Shown here piece after piece: positions 6,863-8,623 of a stretch of DNA of 8,623 bases. The notes beneath the pieces are model-generated. The model did not search any database. It was given only the letters and a program-made list of their open reading frames with translations, and was not told the origin of the DNA. This stretch comes from an uncultured beta proteobacterium (lineage in GTDB: Bacteria; Pseudomonadota; Gammaproteobacteria; Burkholderiales; Burkholderiaceae_C). Both the position numbers and the translations under genes were made by a program. Where the stretch lies: NCBI GenBank assembly GCA_903886165.1, contig CAISLL010000188.1:1-8623 (forward strand), in the 5' to 3' direction. Within the stretch, counting starts at the first letter, position 1; each line of letters begins with the position of its first letter.

Positions 6863-8119
6863 ATGTCTTTCAACTCGGTTAACCCCTATTGCCTTGAGCG
6901 CATCGTAGCGCTCGCAGAGACCAAGGACGTGATAGCTGCCGAGGATATTTTTGACGACAGTGGCATCAAACTGTGGGCGAAAGGCGGCCGAGTCAGCCGA
7001 GAACTGCAGCAAAAACTACTCAAGCGCAAACTGATGCACCCGCTTGAGGTCGCGCTAACAGTGGAAGATGCCGTGAATTTTTCCAGCGTCGTTGATGATG
7101 CACTCTTGCTGATTGAAAAGGACGCCCTGCTGGCCAGGATCGCTGGCAGTCGGGAGGCGCAGGCGTTGCTGCAGACCATGCGCAAGTTAATGCTGCCAAG
7201 CTCGGTGTGTCTGCTGCTGACCGCAACGAGAGAAAAACATCGCAGCAACTTTGATCACAATCTCTACACCATGTTGGTCAGTCTTGGCATTGGTGTCAAA
7301 CTGCAAATTTCTGACGCGGACGCCCGAACGCTGTTAATTGCTGCGCTGCTCCACGACTTGGGTGAGATGTACATCAACCCTGAGTATTTGCGCTCCCCCC
7401 ATCGTCTGACCCCAAAAGACTGGAAGTATGTGGCCGCGCACCCGACCATCGGGCGAATGCTGATCCGCGAGATGACGAAACTGCCTGAAGCTGTCGCTGA
7501 CTGTGTCGCGCTGCACCATGAGCGACTGGATGGAAGCGGCTACCCAAATCATGTGAGGGGTAACACGCCAAATCGCCTCGGTGCATGGCTTGCGGTAGCT
7601 GATTCAGCTGCAGCCATCATTGCCCGCGGCGGCAGTGGTTGCTCCTCTCGCGTGTCCTTGGCGATGCGCATCGTGCCCGAAGAATTTGACCGAGATGCAG
7701 TATCTGTAGTGCTCACAGCATTGCATGGCTGGCCCGATGATGTAAGTGGCAGTGACACAGCAGGTTGCGTCGAGCGTGCACAGAAAGCCATGGCACGGAT
7801 GGACAGCGCGCTACAGGCGGCAGCCAGTGCAAGCAAGTTACAGCAGGATACCTTTACGAAACAAGTGCTGTCCGAAGTGACAGCAGTCTTGGGCAACGTG
7901 CACAAATCCGTCCATGCCACTGGCATCGTCAGCGGACAGCTTGACAGCTTGATCGACGACCCACATGTGCAAACCGAAATCAATCAAGTAATCAGGGAAG
8001 TCGAATGGCGGCTGAGAAACATGGCACGCAACATCTATTTACGGGCCGAGAGTCAGACTGGAAGCCGGGCGATGACGGCACTCGCAGATGTAATTGCGGC
8101 ACTTGACTTTGAAGCATGA
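6863..8119 (+). CDS. HD-GYP domain protein, probable c-di-GMP phosphodiesterase
   Basis: 418 residues, soluble, with no signal peptide or membrane segment. An N-terminal region (about 1-75) of the kind found ahead of betaproteobacterial HD-GYP domains is followed by a helical linker, an HD-GYP domain (about 125-290), and a helical C-terminal extension of about 110 residues with no known motif. The metal-binding set is complete: H132, H164-D165 in LLHDLG, H193 in AAHP, H218-H219, and D247 in VAD. The GYP loop reads HHERLDGSGYP. The RPY-type motif that usually follows the last Asp is not recognisable. The expected role is hydrolysis of c-di-GMP, which would oppose the two divergently encoded cyclases. 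The start is ATG 6863; a TTG directly before it is in frame, and a stop at 6833 limits further extension. No good Shine-Dalgarno is visible, so translation may be weak or controlled. It has no receiver domain of its own. Confidence 0.88.
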   Translation: MSFNSVNPYCLERIVALAETKDVIAAEDIFDDSGIKLWAKGGRVSRELQQKLLKRKLMHPLEVALTVEDAVNFSSVVDDALLLIEKDALLARIAGSREAQALLQTMRKLMLPSSVCLLLTATREKHRSNFDHNLYTMLVSLGIGVKLQISDADARTLLIAALLHDLGEMYINPEYLRSPHRLTPKDWKYVAAHPTIGRMLIREMTKLPEAVADCVALHHERLDGSGYPNHVRGNTPNRLGAWLAVADSAAAIIARGGSGCSSRVSLAMRIVPEEFDRDAVSVVLTALHGWPDDVSGSDTAGCVERAQKAMARMDSALQAAASASKLQQDTFTKQVLSEVTAVLGNVHKSVHATGIVSGQLDSLIDDPHVQTEINQVIREVEWRLRNMARNIYLRAESQTGSRAMTALADVIAALDFEA

Positions 8120-8230
8120 GCACGGCTCGCCGTCAACGTTGCATCAGCGAATGGTAAGCTTTCTGCCAGAAAATTTAGCTTGATCTGATTAATCGATTTG
8201 GCGTAATGACCGAGGTCTTTGAAGCGTCGG

Positions 8231-8265
8231 CAGTGCAGGAATTCTGGGAGGAGTTAGCTGCACTG
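8231..8265. repeat. 8-bp inverted repeat CAGTGCAG / CTGCACTG
   Basis: Perfect arms at 8231-8238 and 8258-8265 enclose a 19-nt spacer that contains a GGGAGGAG stretch resembling a Shine-Dalgarno. No start codon follows at a useful distance. It could be a regulatory dyad or a hairpin. There is no T-run, so a terminator is unlikely. Confidence 0.4.
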
Positions 8266-8303
8266 GTTACCTGCCCTGCAAGGTTTGCAAAAATTATATG
8301 AAT

Positions 8304-8374
8304 ACCCTTGTTCCTGATGAAAAATCTCCAGCAAATTTATTTTGTTCGCACCCAATTGGTGAAGCAACAAGGGT
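8304..8374 (+). repeat. 12-nt inverted repeat (11/12) bracketing 47 nt in the probable lipoprotein leader
   Basis: The arms ACCCTTGTTCCT (8304-8315) and AGCAACAAGGGT (8363-8374) are complementary at 11 of 12 positions, with nine in a row. Smaller nested pairs lie inside: CAAA/TTTG around a TTTAT loop, and CACC-CAATT-GGTG at 8349-8361. Together they could fold into a branched structure ending 31 nt before the lipoprotein ATG. No T-run follows. This may be a structured leader, a small RNA or a protein-binding region; I recognise no known family. Confidence 0.4.
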
Positions 8375-8405
8375 TCTAGATCAATTCCGGTTACCCTCTG
8401 CGGAC

Positions 8406-8623
8406 ATGAATGGTTGCTGGAAGTGGGCGTTTCAACCGCTTCTCATCATGACACTGATCGGTTGCGCGAGTGATGGGCGGCAGGCGACTGAAGTTGGACA
8501 ATCAAACGTGACCTCCACACTTCAGCAGCATCGCGAACGTACGATCCAGGCAGCTTGGGTTGGCAAACGCTACGACTCGTTGCATGAAGCTTTTGGTGAA
8601 CCCAAACTCCAAATGAATATTCT
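8406..8623 (+). CDS. Lipoprotein, N-terminal part (runs off right edge)
   Basis: 72 codons are in the window and the frame is open at the edge. The N-terminus is a lipoprotein signal: a positively charged start with K6, a hydrophobic core, and a lipobox LIGC with C20 as the lipidated residue, followed by ASD. Asp is at +3, not +2, so an outer-membrane destination is likely in a Gram-negative cell. After a linker, the mature part reads AAWVGKRYDSLHEAFGEP, a W-x-G...L...G-x-P pattern that recalls the SmpA/OmlA (BamE-like) fold; that resemblance is only suggestive. An in-frame ATG at 8298 would add 36 residues ahead of the signal peptide. I prefer 8406 because it puts the signal sequence at the N-terminus. 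The Shine-Dalgarno is weak. The gene is on the same strand as the HD-GYP gene but probably separately transcribed. Confidence 0.7.
   Translation, partial: MNGCWKWAFQPLLIMTLIGCASDGRQATEVGQSNVTSTLQQHRERTIQAAWVGKRYDSLHEAFGEPKLQMNI

Larger units (their letters stand above)
8120..8405. other. 286-bp spacer between the HD-GYP gene and the lipoprotein gene
   Basis: No convincing gene and no intrinsic terminator. It contains a short ACGGC-TC-GCCGT dyad right after the HD-GYP stop (8122-8133, no T-run), an 8-bp inverted repeat (8231-8265), a 31-codon open frame (8206-8301), and a long inverted repeat (8304-8374). The part from about 8285 to 8350 is clearly more AT-rich than the neighbouring genes, as expected of a promoter or leader, but I could not pick a good -35/-10 pair. 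Confidence 0.5.

Noticed and set aside
6740..7012. 90-codon minus-strand frame overlapping the HD-GYP start and the intergenic region
   Set aside because: More than half is antisense to the HD-GYP gene. The remaining 36 or so residues match no family that I recognise, and the DNA there is better explained as a leader with inverted repeats.
8122..8133. ACGGC-TC-GCCGT as a terminator for the HD-GYP gene
   Set aside because: The loop is only two bases at full pairing and no T-run follows.
8298..8405. Longer lipoprotein start at ATG 8298
   Set aside because: It would bury the signal peptide and lipobox 36 residues inside the protein; 8406 puts them at the N-terminus.
1..8623. Mobile elements, CRISPR arrays, tRNA or rRNA genes
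   Set aside because: No transposase-like protein, regularly spaced repeats or tRNA-like cloverleaf was seen; the inverted repeats found are short and isolated.

Overview
The window looks like chromosomal DNA of a Gram-negative proteobacterium, most likely a betaproteobacterium of the Burkholderiales/Comamonadaceae type. That assignment is tentative. It rests on the protein style, a c-type heme sensor that requires a Ccm-type maturation system, an FNR/Anr-type box, a lipoprotein with a standard lipobox, and a moderate GC content judged by eye. No mobile element, CRISPR array, tRNA or rRNA was seen.

Layout. On the minus strand, read right to left, five genes form what looks like one transcription unit. 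First are two paralogous membrane-bound diguanylate cyclases, each with a CxxCH heme-c motif in its extracytoplasmic sensor (6512-4839 and 4842-3148, joined by an ATGA overlap). After a 113-bp gap come a membrane sensor histidine kinase (3034-1151) and a double-receiver response regulator with no output domain (1138-161). Last is the 5' end of a di-heme b561-type membrane cytochrome (125 to beyond the left edge). On the plus strand, divergent from the cyclases, is an HD-GYP domain protein (6863-8119), a probable c-di-GMP phosphodiesterase. At the right edge, after a 286-bp spacer with inverted repeats, a lipoprotein gene begins at 8406 and runs off the window.

The 350-bp divergent control region (6513-6862) carries a near-consensus FNR/Anr box (TTGATATAGGTCAA, 6667-6680), a perfect dyad GACACtGTGTC close to the first cyclase gene, and two inverted repeats in the probable leader of the HD-GYP gene.

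Interpretation. The window puts c-di-GMP synthesis (two GGDEF enzymes with intact active sites and I-sites), probable c-di-GMP breakdown (HD-GYP), a phosphorelay pair and a membrane cytochrome around one oxygen-type regulatory site. The most interesting reading is a redox-to-c-di-GMP module. In it, periplasmic heme c in the cyclase sensors reports electron-transport state or a diatomic gas, and an FNR-type regulator sets expression of one or both arms. Domain content and gene order are seen directly; the redox-sensing role and the link to the cytochrome are inference.
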